DNA of 64,000 nucleotides, taken from NCBI RefSeq assembly GCF_003813905.1, contig NZ_RPFJ01000098.1, positions 35,322 through 99,321 on the forward strand, written 5' to 3'. The stretch's first letter is position 1, and each line of letters begins with the position of its first letter. The translations under genes and the position numbers were made by a program. The notes below the pieces were generated by a model. That model saw nothing but the letters and a program-made list of their open reading frames with translations. It was not told where the DNA came from and ran no database searches. This stretch comes from Aureibaculum marinum. GTDB taxonomy: Bacteria > Bacteroidota > Bacteroidia > Flavobacteriales > Flavobacteriaceae. Shown here piece by piece: positions 53,677 to 63,171 of the stretch.

Positions 53677-54943
53677 ACTTTATGTAAATGTATTTAAATT
53701 ATTGTTAGTTAGTGTGTTAATGTCTTCATGCGGCACAACGTATCAATTAAAAAACGATTTAAAAAAGCACAATGACTCTTCTAGTTTTTTTAAAGGTTTT
53801 GTACTTTTTGATCCTGTAGCAAATAAGCAAATTGTAAACCATAATGGAGCAAAATATTTTACACCTGCATCAAATACGAAATTGTATACATTTTATGCAG
53901 CTTACAGAACTTTTAAAGATTCTGTAAAAAGTTTAGCATATTATAAATCGCAAGATTCATTGATTATAAAAGGAACCGCTGACCCTTCTCTTTTATACGG
54001 ATTTGAAAGTTCTAAAGTGTTAGATTTTTTGAAAAACGAAAAGGATAGTATTTATTTAATAGATACGAAGATTGACAATCCGCCTTTAGGTGACGGTTGG
54101 TCTTGGGATGATTATCCATATTACTATCAGCCAGAAAAAAGTATATTTCCTATATATGGTAATATTTTACAATATAAATGGGAGTCTGGGGCTGTTAAAA
54201 GTTATCCAACTTTATTAAAAAGTTATATAAAAGCTTTAGATTCAATACCGTTACGCAGAGAGGTGTCTTCCAATCAATTTTATATAGAAAATAACAGCAA
54301 ACGGAATTATACCGTTCCTTTTATAGTGTCTAACAAATTAGTAGCTGAATTATTAAGTGATACTATTCAAAAAAATGTGACTCTTATTCCTCCAAAACCT
54401 AATCATCAGTTTAATTATATTTATGGGCAACGATACGATAGTCTCTACAAACAAATGCTTCATGTCAGTGATAATTTTATTGCAGAGCAATTAATGTTAC
54501 AAGTTGCTAAAGAGGTTTCTGGTAAGTTTGATACGAAGGTAGGTATTAAATATGCAATGGAGAATTATATGCAAGATTTGCCCCATAAATTTAAATGGAG
54601 AGATGGTTCAGGTTTGTCGGTGTATAATAAGTTTACTCCTGAAAATACGGTAAAACTTTTAGAAAAAATGTATAGAGAAATACCAACAGATCAGTTGTTA
54701 AGCTATTTTGCTGTTGGAGGAAAATCAGGAACAATAAAAAATTGGTATGCCAACAATGGGACTCCCTTTGTTTACGCTAAAACTGGTACGTTAAATAGTG
54801 TACATTGTTTAAGTGGTTATATAATCACTAAAAAAGGTAAATTGTTGATATTTAGCTATATGAACAATCATTATCCTGGGTCTTCTAGTGAGGTAAAAAA
54901 AGAGATGGAAGAAGCTCTTTTGAAAATATATAATGCATATTAG
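53657..54943 (+). CDS. D-alanyl-D-alanine carboxypeptidase, PBP4 (DacB) type lipoprotein
   Basis: A 428-residue lipoprotein (LVSVLMSSCGTT). The serine motif SxxK is TPASNTKLYTF, the SxN motif is VSDNFIAEQL, and the KTG motif is YAKTGTLNSVHCLSG, all in the right order. PBP4-type enzymes trim or cross-cleave peptidoglycan stems. Relatively short, without much of the extra domains of E. coli DacB. It overlaps the helicase gene and is directly followed by an acyltransferase gene, so the three genes form a unit. Confidence 0.92.
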   Translation: MNILKNKLYVNVFKLLLVSVLMSSCGTTYQLKNDLKKHNDSSSFFKGFVLFDPVANKQIVNHNGAKYFTPASNTKLYTFYAAYRTFKDSVKSLAYYKSQDSLIIKGTADPSLLYGFESSKVLDFLKNEKDSIYLIDTKIDNPPLGDGWSWDDYPYYYQPEKSIFPIYGNILQYKWESGAVKSYPTLLKSYIKALDSIPLRREVSSNQFYIENNSKRNYTVPFIVSNKLVAELLSDTIQKNVTLIPPKPNHQFNYIYGQRYDSLYKQMLHVSDNFIAEQLMLQVAKEVSGKFDTKVGIKYAMENYMQDLPHKFKWRDGSGLSVYNKFTPENTVKLLEKMYREIPTDQLLSYFAVGGKSGTIKNWYANNGTPFVYAKTGTLNSVHCLSGYIITKKGKLLIFSYMNNHYPGSSSEVKKEMEEALLKIYNAY

Positions 54944-55498
54944 ATGAAAAAACTAGTAGGTAGGTTTGTCCTATTTCTCTTTGGATGGAAATATACGTAT
55001 CCTGAAGAGTTTAAAGTGGATAAATGTGTGATGTTGGCAGCACCACACACTTCTAATTGGGATTTAATTTATGCTTTAGCTGTGTATTGGAGGGCTGGTG
55101 TAAAGCCTCAATTTTTAATAAAAAGTTTTTATACCAAAGGATTGCACGGTTTTATTTTTAGATGGCTTGGAGGTATTGGTGTAGATCGAAGTAAACATAA
55201 TAATATGGTAGATTATGCAGTAAGTTTATTTGAAGCTAATGATAAATTGGCTTTAGGTGTGCCTGCTGAAGGTACAAGAAAACGAGTTGAAAAATGGAAA
55301 ACAGGATTTTATCATATTGCTTGTAAAGCTAATGTGCCTGTTTGTTTGTGTTTTTTAGATTATAAATATAAAATAGCAGGAGTGGGTAAAATGATTATGT
55401 TGACAGGTAATTTTGAGGAAGATATGATTGTTATTCAAGATTTTTATAAAGATAAAAATGCCAAGTTCCCAGAATTGTATAACAAACGTATTTTTTAA
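54944..55498 (+). CDS. 1-acyl-glycerol-3-phosphate acyltransferase family protein
   Basis: A 184-residue PlsC-like protein. The HX4D motif is HTSNWDLIYAL, and the EGTR motif is in PAEGTRKRVEKWKTGFYHIA. This small form acts on lysophospholipids, glycerol-phosphate or lipid precursors at the membrane. The reaction was not identified more closely. It starts directly after the carboxypeptidase stop (TAG-ATG). It is convergent with miaA, with 15 bases between the stops. Confidence 0.85.
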   Translation: MKKLVGRFVLFLFGWKYTYPEEFKVDKCVMLAAPHTSNWDLIYALAVYWRAGVKPQFLIKSFYTKGLHGFIFRWLGGIGVDRSKHNNMVDYAVSLFEANDKLALGVPAEGTRKRVEKWKTGFYHIACKANVPVCLCFLDYKYKIAGVGKMIMLTGNFEEDMIVIQDFYKDKNAKFPELYNKRIF

Positions 55499-55513
55499 GA
55501 ATTAGTAGGTGGC

Positions 55514-56419
55514 TTACTTGAGTATCTGATTTAATTTTTTAATTACTTTATTTGGACTGTCATTGTAATTAAACCATAAAATTTCATTGTCTTTTCTGTA
55601 CCAAGTTAGTTGTCTTTTTGCAAAACGTCGTGTGTTTTTTTTAATTTCTTCGATGGCAAAATCTAGAGATATTTCATTGGTAAAGTATAAAAATAATTCT
55701 TTGTAACCAACAGTTTGTAAAGCGTTTAAGTGTTTGTATTTAAATAAATTTTTAGCTTCTTCTAACAAGCCGTTCTCCATCATAATATCTACACGTTTAT
55801 TTATTCTATCGTATATGATCTCTCTATCTGCAGTTAGTCCAATTTTGATAGGAGTAAAATTTCTCTTCGCTTTATTGTTAGTTTGAAAAGAAGAAAATGG
55901 TTTACCTGTTCCAATACATATTTCTAAAGCTCTAATGAGGCGTTGATGATTGTTTAAATCGATATTATTATAGGTGACAAGGTCTAATGTTTTTAGCTGT
56001 TCTTGCAGACTTTCAATTCCTGTATTTTCAAACTGTTCTTTTAGGTTTTTCCGTATTTCAGGATTTATTTTAGGGAAGTTATCTAATCCGTAAAGTACCG
56101 CATCTGTATACAAACCACTGCCTCCAACCATAACTACATGCTCGTGTTTTTTATAAAGTTTGTCTAGTTTGGTTATTGCATCATTTTCAAAATGACCTAC
56201 GCTATAGTTTTCGTGTATGGAAAGGTGTTGAATAAAATGGTGTTTAACCGCCTCTAATTCCTCTTGATTTGGAACAGCAGTGCCAATATTCATTTCTTTA
56301 TAAAATTGACGGGAATCAGAAGAAATTATTTCTGTATTAAAATAAGATGCTAGGGCAATACTTAAGTTTGTTTTGCCAATTGCGGTAGGACCAACTATAG
56401 TTATTAAATGTTTAGGCAT
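55514..56419 (-). CDS. miaA: tRNA dimethylallyltransferase MiaA
   Basis: 301 residues from the ATG at 56419; an upstream in-frame start (56515) would add 32 residues with no family match. The P-loop is IVGPTAIGKTNLS, followed by ISSDSRQFYKEMNIGTAVP and VGGSGLYTDAVLYGLD. The FAKRQLTWYRKD block at the end is a family signature. It isoprenylates A37 of tRNAs that read codons beginning with U. It overlaps the ion-channel gene by eight bases. Confidence 0.95.
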   Translation of the reverse strand: MPKHLITIVGPTAIGKTNLSIALASYFNTEIISSDSRQFYKEMNIGTAVPNQEELEAVKHHFIQHLSIHENYSVGHFENDAITKLDKLYKKHEHVVMVGGSGLYTDAVLYGLDNFPKINPEIRKNLKEQFENTGIESLQEQLKTLDLVTYNNIDLNNHQRLIRALEICIGTGKPFSSFQTNNKAKRNFTPIKIGLTADREIIYDRINKRVDIMMENGLLEEAKNLFKYKHLNALQTVGYKELFLYFTNEISLDFAIEEIKKNTRRFAKRQLTWYRKDNEILWFNYNDSPNKVIKKLNQILK

Positions 56420-57254
56420 CAGGTAGTTTGTTTCCACATTTTCTACAATAATCTGCATCACTTCTGTGAATTTCTGCCCCACATGACTCACAGGTTCTTC
56501 CTGTGTCAATTTCATCTAATTTTCCTTTAGCCATTGTATATTCAGCTGTTACAATTCCTGTGGGTACAGCAATAATTCCGTAACCAATAATCATAATTAT
56601 AGCAGAGATAAATTGACCAAAAGATGTTTGCGGTGTAATGTCTCCATAGCCTACGGTAGTTAAGGTTACTATGGTCCAATAGATGCTATGTGGAATACTA
56701 TCAAAACCATGTTCAGGACCTTCCACCAGATACATTACAGTACCTAAAATAACCGATATAACTAAAACGGAAAATACAAAAACAAAAATTTTAGCTCTAC
56801 TTGCATTTATAGCTTGAATAAGATTATTAGATTCGCCTAAAAAACGAACGAGTTTAAAAATTCTAAATACTCGGAGTAATCTTAGTGCTCTAAATGCTGC
56901 AAAATATTGTGAACCTACTATAAAGAAAGAAAGGTATTTCGGTATTGTAGAAAGGAAGTCAATAATACCATAAAAACTAAGTATGTATCCTTTAGGTCTT
57001 TTAACACATATAATTCTTACAATATATTCAATGGTAAATAGTATGGTAACTATCCATTCAGAAATGTTAAAAAAGGTGTGATACTTAGTATCATATTCTT
57101 CAACACTTTCTAGCATTATTATAATAATGCTGTAAAGTATAACAATTAACAATATTACATCGAAAGCACGGCCAGCTGGTGTGCGGGTCCCATATATTAT
57201 TTCATGTAAAGTGGCACGCCAATGCCTGCTATGTTTTTCGTTACGTAAATTCAA
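56412..57254 (-). CDS. Voltage-gated-type potassium channel with C-terminal zinc ribbon
   Basis: A 280-residue six-helix channel. Helix S4 carries regularly spaced arginines (FRALRLLRVFRIFKLVRFLG, about 121-140), and the pore has TVGYGD at 200-205, the K+ selectivity signature. After S6 comes a short linker and a treble-clef/zinc-ribbon tail with Cys255, Cys258, Cys270 and Cys273. The tail might sense metal or redox state or stabilise the tetramer. It is upstream of miaA with a start-stop overlap. Confidence 0.92.
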   Translation of the reverse strand: MNLRNEKHSRHWRATLHEIIYGTRTPAGRAFDVILLIVILYSIIIIMLESVEEYDTKYHTFFNISEWIVTILFTIEYIVRIICVKRPKGYILSFYGIIDFLSTIPKYLSFFIVGSQYFAAFRALRLLRVFRIFKLVRFLGESNNLIQAINASRAKIFVFVFSVLVISVILGTVMYLVEGPEHGFDSIPHSIYWTIVTLTTVGYGDITPQTSFGQFISAIIMIIGYGIIAVPTGIVTAEYTMAKGKLDEIDTGRTCESCGAEIHRSDADYCRKCGNKLPDA

Positions 57255-57344
57255 AATACCGAAAATTTAATAAAAAATGTAAAGTTAGTAAATAGTTATG
57301 GGTTAAGCATGGTTAACTTTAGAATAGGTTTATTATTTGAAAAC

Positions 57345-58715
57345 TTATGAGTTTGGTATCTCAATTATTTTTTTTACCCTATTTCTTCGTAAATAACTTT
57401 TTATGATGTGTTGTACATCTCTATTGTTTTCCATGGTAGTGATTAACGATTTTAAAACATCAATATTATTAATTTGGTAGTTCAAATTATAGAATCCAAT
57501 CCCTTTAAAAATACCATTTTCAATTAGAATAGCACTGTGCTCGTCATATTCACGACCTTTATCTAAAATAATTATATTTTTATTTTCAAAACTATGTTTG
57601 GTAATCACTTGTTTAACACGCTTGTTATATTCTTCTGGAGTTTCTTTTAGCATACAAGCTCCATTACAAGATTTTATAGTGTAATTAAAACAGTTTGTTT
57701 TGGTGTTATACAAACCTGTTAATTTTTGACAAAGGTGATATTCTTCTGTGATTCTGAAGAGATGGCTTTTTGCACTTTGTCTATTTGCAAACGTAGTAAT
57801 AGGATTTTCTTTACCATTTGCTTTGTCAATTTTTAAATTGATGTACCCGTCTTTATCAATAAAGCTATATAATGCATGTGTAAAAATTGTTCTTCTTAAA
57901 GCTCTGTTAAATAATGGTTTATTACGTTTTATTTCTTCACTTTCTTTAAGTAGAGCAACAAGTTCACTTCCTGTTATTTCGTAAGTAACAGTAGCTACTT
58001 GTGATTGCATTTTTTTTGATTTATGACTTGAATTGGTAAAGTGTTGATTGACCCTTTTTTTTATGTTTTTACTTTTTCCGATATAAATAATTTCTCCGTC
58101 GGCTCTGTGCATATAGTAAACACCAGTTTTTGTTGGTAATGCATCTACAATATCATTCAACTTTGGATCTAGCTGTAATTTTGGCTCGTTTTTTATAGCA
58201 CTTTTAATAATTTCTTTTTTAACATCTTTATCCAATAGATATTGAAAAAGCTTTGTAGTAGCAATTGCATCTCCATTTGCTCTGTGTCTATCTGTAACTG
58301 GAATACCTAAAGCTCTGCATAATTTTCCTAATTTGTAAGAGTCTAACTCGGGAATTAATTTTTTACTAAGCTCTACCGTACACAAAGTTTCTCTTTTATA
58401 ATCGTATCCCAAACGTTTAAATTCAGTTCGCAATATTCTATAATCAAATTGTGAATTGTGTGCTACAATAACACAATCATTAGTAATTTCAATGATGCGT
58501 TTTGCAACTTCATAAAATTTAGGAGCATTGCGTAACATTTGATTGTTAATACCTGTTAAATTAACTACAAAAGGCTGAATGCTGCGTTCAGGATTTATCA
58601 AACTTATAAAACTATCTACTATTTGATGTCCATCAAATTTATGTATGGCAATTTCGGTAATACCTTCTTCATTGTATTTACCACCTGTGGTCTCTATGTC
58701 AACTACTGCGTACAC
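57345..58715 (-). CDS. DnaQ-like exonuclease fused to UvrC-like GIY-YIG nuclease
   Basis: 456 residues in two parts. Residues 1-165 are a DEDDh 3'-5' exonuclease: D6 and E8 in DIETTGG, D91 in HNSQFDYRIL, H144 and D149 in HRANGDAIAT. Residues about 193-300 are a GIY-YIG domain (GVYYMHRADGEIIYIGKSK), like the N-terminal half of UvrC or Cho. A cysteine-containing region follows (KTNCFNYTIKSCNGACM). The role is probably in DNA repair or damaged-fork processing, as in similar Bacteroidota fusions. It is close to the M28 peptidase gene. Confidence 0.9.
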   Translation of the reverse strand: MYAVVDIETTGGKYNEEGITEIAIHKFDGHQIVDSFISLINPERSIQPFVVNLTGINNQMLRNAPKFYEVAKRIIEITNDCVIVAHNSQFDYRILRTEFKRLGYDYKRETLCTVELSKKLIPELDSYKLGKLCRALGIPVTDRHRANGDAIATTKLFQYLLDKDVKKEIIKSAIKNEPKLQLDPKLNDIVDALPTKTGVYYMHRADGEIIYIGKSKNIKKRVNQHFTNSSHKSKKMQSQVATVTYEITGSELVALLKESEEIKRNKPLFNRALRRTIFTHALYSFIDKDGYINLKIDKANGKENPITTFANRQSAKSHLFRITEEYHLCQKLTGLYNTKTNCFNYTIKSCNGACMLKETPEEYNKRVKQVITKHSFENKNIIILDKGREYDEHSAILIENGIFKGIGFYNLNYQINNIDVLKSLITTMENNRDVQHIIKSYLRRNRVKKIIEIPNS

Positions 58716-58718
58716 TTA

Positions 58719-59798
58719 TTATTTATCTACTACTAATTTTTTATCTCTATTTGCAATTTCCCAAGCGGTGTAAAACACCAATTGTGTCCGTTTTTGAAGC
58801 AAATCAAATCTTATTTTATCTGCAGTATCAGAAGGCTTATGATAATCTTCATGAACACCATTAAAATAAAAGATAACGGGAATGTTATTTTTTGCAAAAT
58901 TATAATGGTCTGATCTGTAATAAAATCTATTCGGATCGTTTTCAGCATTATAGGTGTAATCTAATTCCAATTGGGTGTATTTTTTATTCGTAGCTTCCGA
59001 CAATTCATGTAATTCACTACTTAATTTATCAGATCCAATTAAATAAACAAACTCTGGATTTTCTGCGTGCTTTTCATCAAAGCGTCCTATCATATCAATA
59101 TTTAGATTGGCAACTGTTTTTTCTAAAGGAAAAATTGGATTTTCCGTATAATATTTAGAACCATATAGTCCAAGTTCTTCACCAGTTACATGTAAAAATA
59201 CGATAGAACGTTTAGGGCCATTACCAGTTTTTACTGCACTTTGAAAAGCCTTAGCAATTTCTATTACCGCAGATGTTCCGGAAGCATCATCATCAGCACC
59301 ATTATAAATTTTATCACCTTTTATTCCTAAATGATCATAATGGGCAGAAAGTATTATGTATTCGTCAGGTTTTTCAGAACCTTTGATATAAGCAACTATA
59401 TTTTCAGAATTGTTTTGTGTACTTCCTTTAAAATAGGTTTTTGGAATGGTTTGTAAATAATTGCCGTTTAAATCGGCTGCTGCAACACCTAAGTTTTTAT
59501 AATAATTACTAATAAATTCAGCAGCTTTTTTTTGTCCAATTTCTCCTGTACGCCTTCCGAAATACTCGTCTGATGCTAATACATGCAGGATTTTTTTTAA
59601 ATTTTCTTGAGAAATTTTCTGACCATATTCGTTAGCCAGATTGTTTGTAGAATCGAGTATGAAATTGGTATTAATTTTAATAGAATCTGTACTTGTATTT
59701 TTCTCAGTAGTTGATATCGTTTCAGTATCCGAACTTTTTGGAGAGCTACCACAGGAAAGTGCTAGAGAGAAAATAAAAGCAATAAGGGTAAACTTCAT
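58719..59798 (-). CDS. M28-family zinc peptidase lipoprotein
   Basis: A 359-residue lipoprotein (FSLALSCGSS). The di-zinc peptidase site is spelled out: H and D in ILSAHYDHLG, D in GADDDASGTSAV, the catalytic Glu pair in HVTGEELGLYGS, and H in VIFYFNGVHEDYHKPSDT. It is an aminopeptidase or carboxypeptidase of the M28 (Glu carboxypeptidase/aminopeptidase) group and would act outside the inner membrane. It is three bases upstream of the DnaQ/GIY-YIG gene, on the same strand. Confidence 0.93.
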   Translation of the reverse strand: MKFTLIAFIFSLALSCGSSPKSSDTETISTTEKNTSTDSIKINTNFILDSTNNLANEYGQKISQENLKKILHVLASDEYFGRRTGEIGQKKAAEFISNYYKNLGVAAADLNGNYLQTIPKTYFKGSTQNNSENIVAYIKGSEKPDEYIILSAHYDHLGIKGDKIYNGADDDASGTSAVIEIAKAFQSAVKTGNGPKRSIVFLHVTGEELGLYGSKYYTENPIFPLEKTVANLNIDMIGRFDEKHAENPEFVYLIGSDKLSSELHELSEATNKKYTQLELDYTYNAENDPNRFYYRSDHYNFAKNNIPVIFYFNGVHEDYHKPSDTADKIRFDLLQKRTQLVFYTAWEIANRDKKLVVDK

Positions 59799-59961
59799 GT
59801 AATTAATATTATTTAGTTATCTAACAAAAAATAATTTATGCAATCATTCTAATAAAAATGTAAATGTAATTTTTAGCGACTATTTCATGAAAGCATAGCG
59901 AACAATCTATGGAAATATCTTCGAATAATTTTTTTGATTAGATACTTCAAAAGTAACCAAT

Positions 59962-60759
59962 TTAATTAGTATTTATAACGAATTGTTTAGAATTTGCATC
60001 AAATGTTACTAAGTTTGATGCAAATAAATTAGACACGCTGCCATCTTCAATTAAACTTTTGGTATTACCTGTAATGATTCCTTTTTCATTCATTAACCAT
60101 AATTGATCTGCGAGTTGAAGAGCTAAATGAATTTCATGTGACGAGATTAATATGGTTTTTTGATAATTTTCACACAGCGTTTTTAATAATTTATAGATTT
60201 CTACTTTGTTTTGAATGTCTAAGTGAGCAGTAGGTTCGTCTAAAATAATTAGAGTTGTGTTTTGTGCTAAGGCTCTGGAAATCATTACTTTTTGTAATTG
60301 ACCATCGCTTAGTTCTGTATACTTTTTATTCGCAATACCTTCAATGTGTGTTTGTTGAATAGCTAAATCTACATATTTTTTATCTTCATCTGATAACGTG
60401 CCTATCCAATTGGTATAAGGTTGTCTACCTAAGGCGATAAGCTCGTAAACAGTTAAGTTGTTTTCTGGAATTTTTTCAGTTAACACTAAACTCATTTTTT
60501 TTGCCAATTCAATAGTGCTTAGTGTTTCCAATTCTTTATTGTCAATTTGTATTTGACCTCCTAATTTAGGCTGAACTTTAGTTAATGTTCTTAATAATGT
60601 TGATTTTCCTATACCATTTTTGCCTAACAAACACACAAATTTACCTCTTGCTAAACTAGCATTAAGATGAGATGCCACACAAAACACTTGTTTTTTATGT
60701 TGATATCCAATGTTTAGGTCATTTGTTTTTAAGATGATATTTGTAGCGTTTTCTTTCAA
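59962..60759 (-). CDS. FecE/BtuD-like ABC transporter ATP-binding protein
   Basis: A 265-residue ABC ATPase. Walker A is LGKNGIGKSTLLRTL, the signature is ELSDGQLQKVMISRALA, and Walker B is LIILDEPTAHLD. It closely resembles FecE, FhuC and BtuD, which import iron-siderophores or cobalamin. Unlike the canonical LSGGQ, the first glycine is Asp. It overlaps the permease gene by four bases and belongs to the three-gene operon beginning at 62914. Confidence 0.93.
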   Translation of the reverse strand: MKENATNIILKTNDLNIGYQHKKQVFCVASHLNASLARGKFVCLLGKNGIGKSTLLRTLTKVQPKLGGQIQIDNKELETLSTIELAKKMSLVLTEKIPENNLTVYELIALGRQPYTNWIGTLSDEDKKYVDLAIQQTHIEGIANKKYTELSDGQLQKVMISRALAQNTTLIILDEPTAHLDIQNKVEIYKLLKTLCENYQKTILISSHEIHLALQLADQLWLMNEKGIITGNTKSLIEDGSVSNLFASNLVTFDANSKQFVINTN

Positions 60760-61784
60760 TAGGTTTTTCTTTTTCTAATGAGTAACCAAATTACCATAGG
60801 AGCTCCAAATAGTGATGTTACCGCATTAATTGGTAATGTATATTCGCTAGTGGGTAACTGGGCAATGGTGTCACTAAATAGCATCACTATAGCACCAATA
60901 ATAGCTACAGCAGGTACTATTATTCTATGGTCAGAGGTGTTAATTAATAATTTCGCTAAATGTGGTACTGCCAACCCAATAAAAGCTATTGGACCAGAAA
61001 AAGCAGTAATAACGCCCGTAAGCAACCCTGTAATTATCATGGTTAAATTTCTTGTCTTCTTTAAGTTTACGCCAAGGCTAACGGCATAATTTTCGCCTAA
61101 TAACAGACTATTTAAAGGTTTTATAATGCTCAGTAATAGTAGTAAACTTAAAAAAGTAAGTGTAAAAAGAATTGTTATTTCATTCCAGGCCAAATTACCC
61201 AAACTTCCAAAAGTCCAAAATACATATTGCTGTAAGCTTTCTGCACTACTAAAATAAGCTAAAACACTAATAATAGCGGCTGTAAAACTTCCAAACATCA
61301 ATCCAATGATAAGTATAGACATTGTATTTTTTATATTTTTAGCAATAAGCATAACTATTGCTAACACCAAAAAAGCACCTAAACTGGCAGCTAAGGCAAT
61401 ACTCAAGTTTGATATCGATAGGGTAGCAGAAGCTCCTAAAAATGCTGAAGTTCCTAATATTAATAAGGCAACTCCTAAGCTAGCACCTGAACTTATACCT
61501 AATACAAAAGGGCCAGCTAAAGGATTTCTAAAAAGAGTTTGCATCAATAAACCGCTAATAGAAAGTCCGGAACCTACTAAAATGGCAGTAATGGCTTTGG
61601 GTAATCGAAAGTCTAGAATAATATTTTGCCACGAGTCTTTAATTGATGTGTCGCCAAAAAGGGTTTTTACTATATCTAGTAAGGGAATATCAACAGAGCC
61701 TAGACTTAAATTTATTAAAAAAGCCAAGAATAATAGGCTAATAATAAAGGTAAATTTTAGTGAATATGTAGGTTTTGATTTCAA
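60756..61784 (-). CDS. FecD/BtuC-like ABC transporter permease
   Basis: A 342-residue protein with about ten helices. Family signatures are LRLPKAITAILVGSGLSISG (as DFRLPKAIT...), LFRNPLAGPFVLGISSGASL, GPIAFIGLAVPHLAKLL and PTSEYTLPINAVTSLFGAP near the end. It forms the channel for iron-siderophore or cobalamin import across the inner membrane. It is overlapped by four bases at both ends by its operon partners, a strong coupling sign. Confidence 0.95.
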   Translation of the reverse strand: MKSKPTYSLKFTFIISLLFLAFLINLSLGSVDIPLLDIVKTLFGDTSIKDSWQNIILDFRLPKAITAILVGSGLSISGLLMQTLFRNPLAGPFVLGISSGASLGVALLILGTSAFLGASATLSISNLSIALAASLGAFLVLAIVMLIAKNIKNTMSILIIGLMFGSFTAAIISVLAYFSSAESLQQYVFWTFGSLGNLAWNEITILFTLTFLSLLLLLSIIKPLNSLLLGENYAVSLGVNLKKTRNLTMIITGLLTGVITAFSGPIAFIGLAVPHLAKLLINTSDHRIIVPAVAIIGAIVMLFSDTIAQLPTSEYTLPINAVTSLFGAPMVIWLLIRKRKTY

Positions 61785-62914
61785 TGTAAAGCTTGCAAAT
61801 AAAACGGTTCATAATCCTTGAGTAATGATGGATGGGTTACTTTAATAATATCTTTCAAGACCACATCCGGTTGTACTGGAGCCATTTCGTAATACAAAGC
61901 TCCTCCATTAACTCCTGTTTTGGTAGTGAATGAAAAAATATTTTTTGAGGCAAAAGCATCGAATTTACTATAGTGACTATTTGCTTTTTGTAGTTGTTCT
62001 AAGCTGTTGTAATGTCCCGGAGCAATCCAAAATTCAGCATGCTGCCCTTTATCGTATACCGATTCAAAACTGAGAGATAAACTACCTCTTCCTTTGGTGT
62101 TTGCCCAAAGATAATCGGTATTGGCATCTTTTAAAAAATTAGCCATAAAGCTTTCTCCAGCTGGTAAATTCCATACATCGTTAAATATTACACCAGAAAG
62201 TACTGTAGGTTTTGAAGTGGCTTTTTTAGCGATTTCAACAGCTTCATTGTATGACGATTCTATCTTATTAAAAATAAGCTCTGCCTTTTTTTCTTTATTA
62301 AAAAATAAAGCAAAAAATTTGACCCATTCTGCTCTTCCTAATGGAGTTTCTTCAAGCCAGTCACCATTTAAAATAACAGGAATGCCTGCTTTTTCAATGG
62401 TGTTAAACATTTTATTGTTTGAACTCATTGAAAATCCAATCAGTAATTCGGGAGAAATATCTAATAAAATTTCTGTATTAATATTTTCTTCATTTCCCAA
62501 TTCAATCAATTGATTTTTTTCAATTCTAGCTCTTGTTTTAGGAGAGGAAATATATTTTAAATTAGGAAAACCAACCAGGGTATTTTCAGAATCTAATAAC
62601 TCTAGCATAGGTATGTGAGTTGTAGAGGTAACCACTAATTTTTCAATTGGTGTTTCTATTATTTTAAACTTTTTTAAGCTGTCAGGAATGGTACTGTTTT
62701 TTGGAACAATTAAATATTCTAATGCTTGCTCTGCGTTTGGGTAGGGAGTTTTTATAGTTAATTTCTTAAATTTTCCAATTTCTTGTATATCAAAGCCTTT
62801 AGCGTATTTAATTAAAGTGTTTGTTTTATTTTGAGTGATGTTTTTTTGTTCTTGTTTACAGGAAATTTGAGCTAGTACTAGTACTAAAAATGTAAACAAT
62901 TTAAGGAATTTCAT
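61781..62914 (-). CDS. BtuF/FecB-like ABC transporter substrate-binding lipoprotein
   Basis: 377 residues from the ATG at 62914; an upstream in-frame ATG would add 11 residues before the signal peptide. The lipoprotein signal ends VLAQISCKQEQ. The BtuF/FecB two-lobed fold is indicated by EKLVVTSTTHIPMLELL, ENTLVGFPNL, PELLIGFSM and a linking long helix (ELIFNKIESSYNEAVEIA). The ligand, a metal-siderophore or cobalamin, is not determined. It is the first gene of the operon. The leader carries a possible three-way-junction RNA. Confidence 0.9.
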   Translation of the reverse strand: MKFLKLFTFLVLVLAQISCKQEQKNITQNKTNTLIKYAKGFDIQEIGKFKKLTIKTPYPNAEQALEYLIVPKNSTIPDSLKKFKIIETPIEKLVVTSTTHIPMLELLDSENTLVGFPNLKYISSPKTRARIEKNQLIELGNEENINTEILLDISPELLIGFSMSSNNKMFNTIEKAGIPVILNGDWLEETPLGRAEWVKFFALFFNKEKKAELIFNKIESSYNEAVEIAKKATSKPTVLSGVIFNDVWNLPAGESFMANFLKDANTDYLWANTKGRGSLSLSFESVYDKGQHAEFWIAPGHYNSLEQLQKANSHYSKFDAFASKNIFSFTTKTGVNGGALYYEMAPVQPDVVLKDIIKVTHPSLLKDYEPFYLQALH

Positions 62915-62943
62915 GTGCTTATAGGTGTTGATTTTTAAAGAAC

Positions 62944-62995
62944 ACATGCTGTACGCTAGTACTTATTCTCGTTAGAGATAAAATTTTTAGCATGC
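62944..62995 (-). promoter_or_regulatory. Candidate three-way-junction leader RNA before the btuF-like gene
   Basis: An outer 7-bp stem (ACATGCT at 62944-62950 with AGCATGC at 62989-62995, one wobble) encloses two small hairpins: GTAC-GCTA-GTAC (62951-62962) and TCTC-GTTA-GAGA (62967-62978). On the transcript the second loop is UAAC, a stable UMAC tetraloop. The element ends about 30 bases before the ATG. The cobalamin riboswitch signature is not present. The inner stems are short, so chance formation is possible. Confidence 0.35.
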
Positions 62996-63171
62996 CTAGT
63001 TTTTATTATGATTTTTCTTTCTACAAATGTATTAATTTTTTAAGTAAAATTGGCTCTTATGTTTAAGGATATGTGGTGTAAAATTAGGGTAAGTGTTAAT
63101 TATTATTGTAAACAAGGATTATGTGAATTTGTTGTTCTATGAGGTTGTGTTAAGGGGTTAGATTTTTTTTT

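Noticed and set aside
62915..63100. Cobalamin riboswitch before the btuF-like operon
   Set aside because: No B12-box-like sequence is visible; only the small three-way-junction candidate is there.
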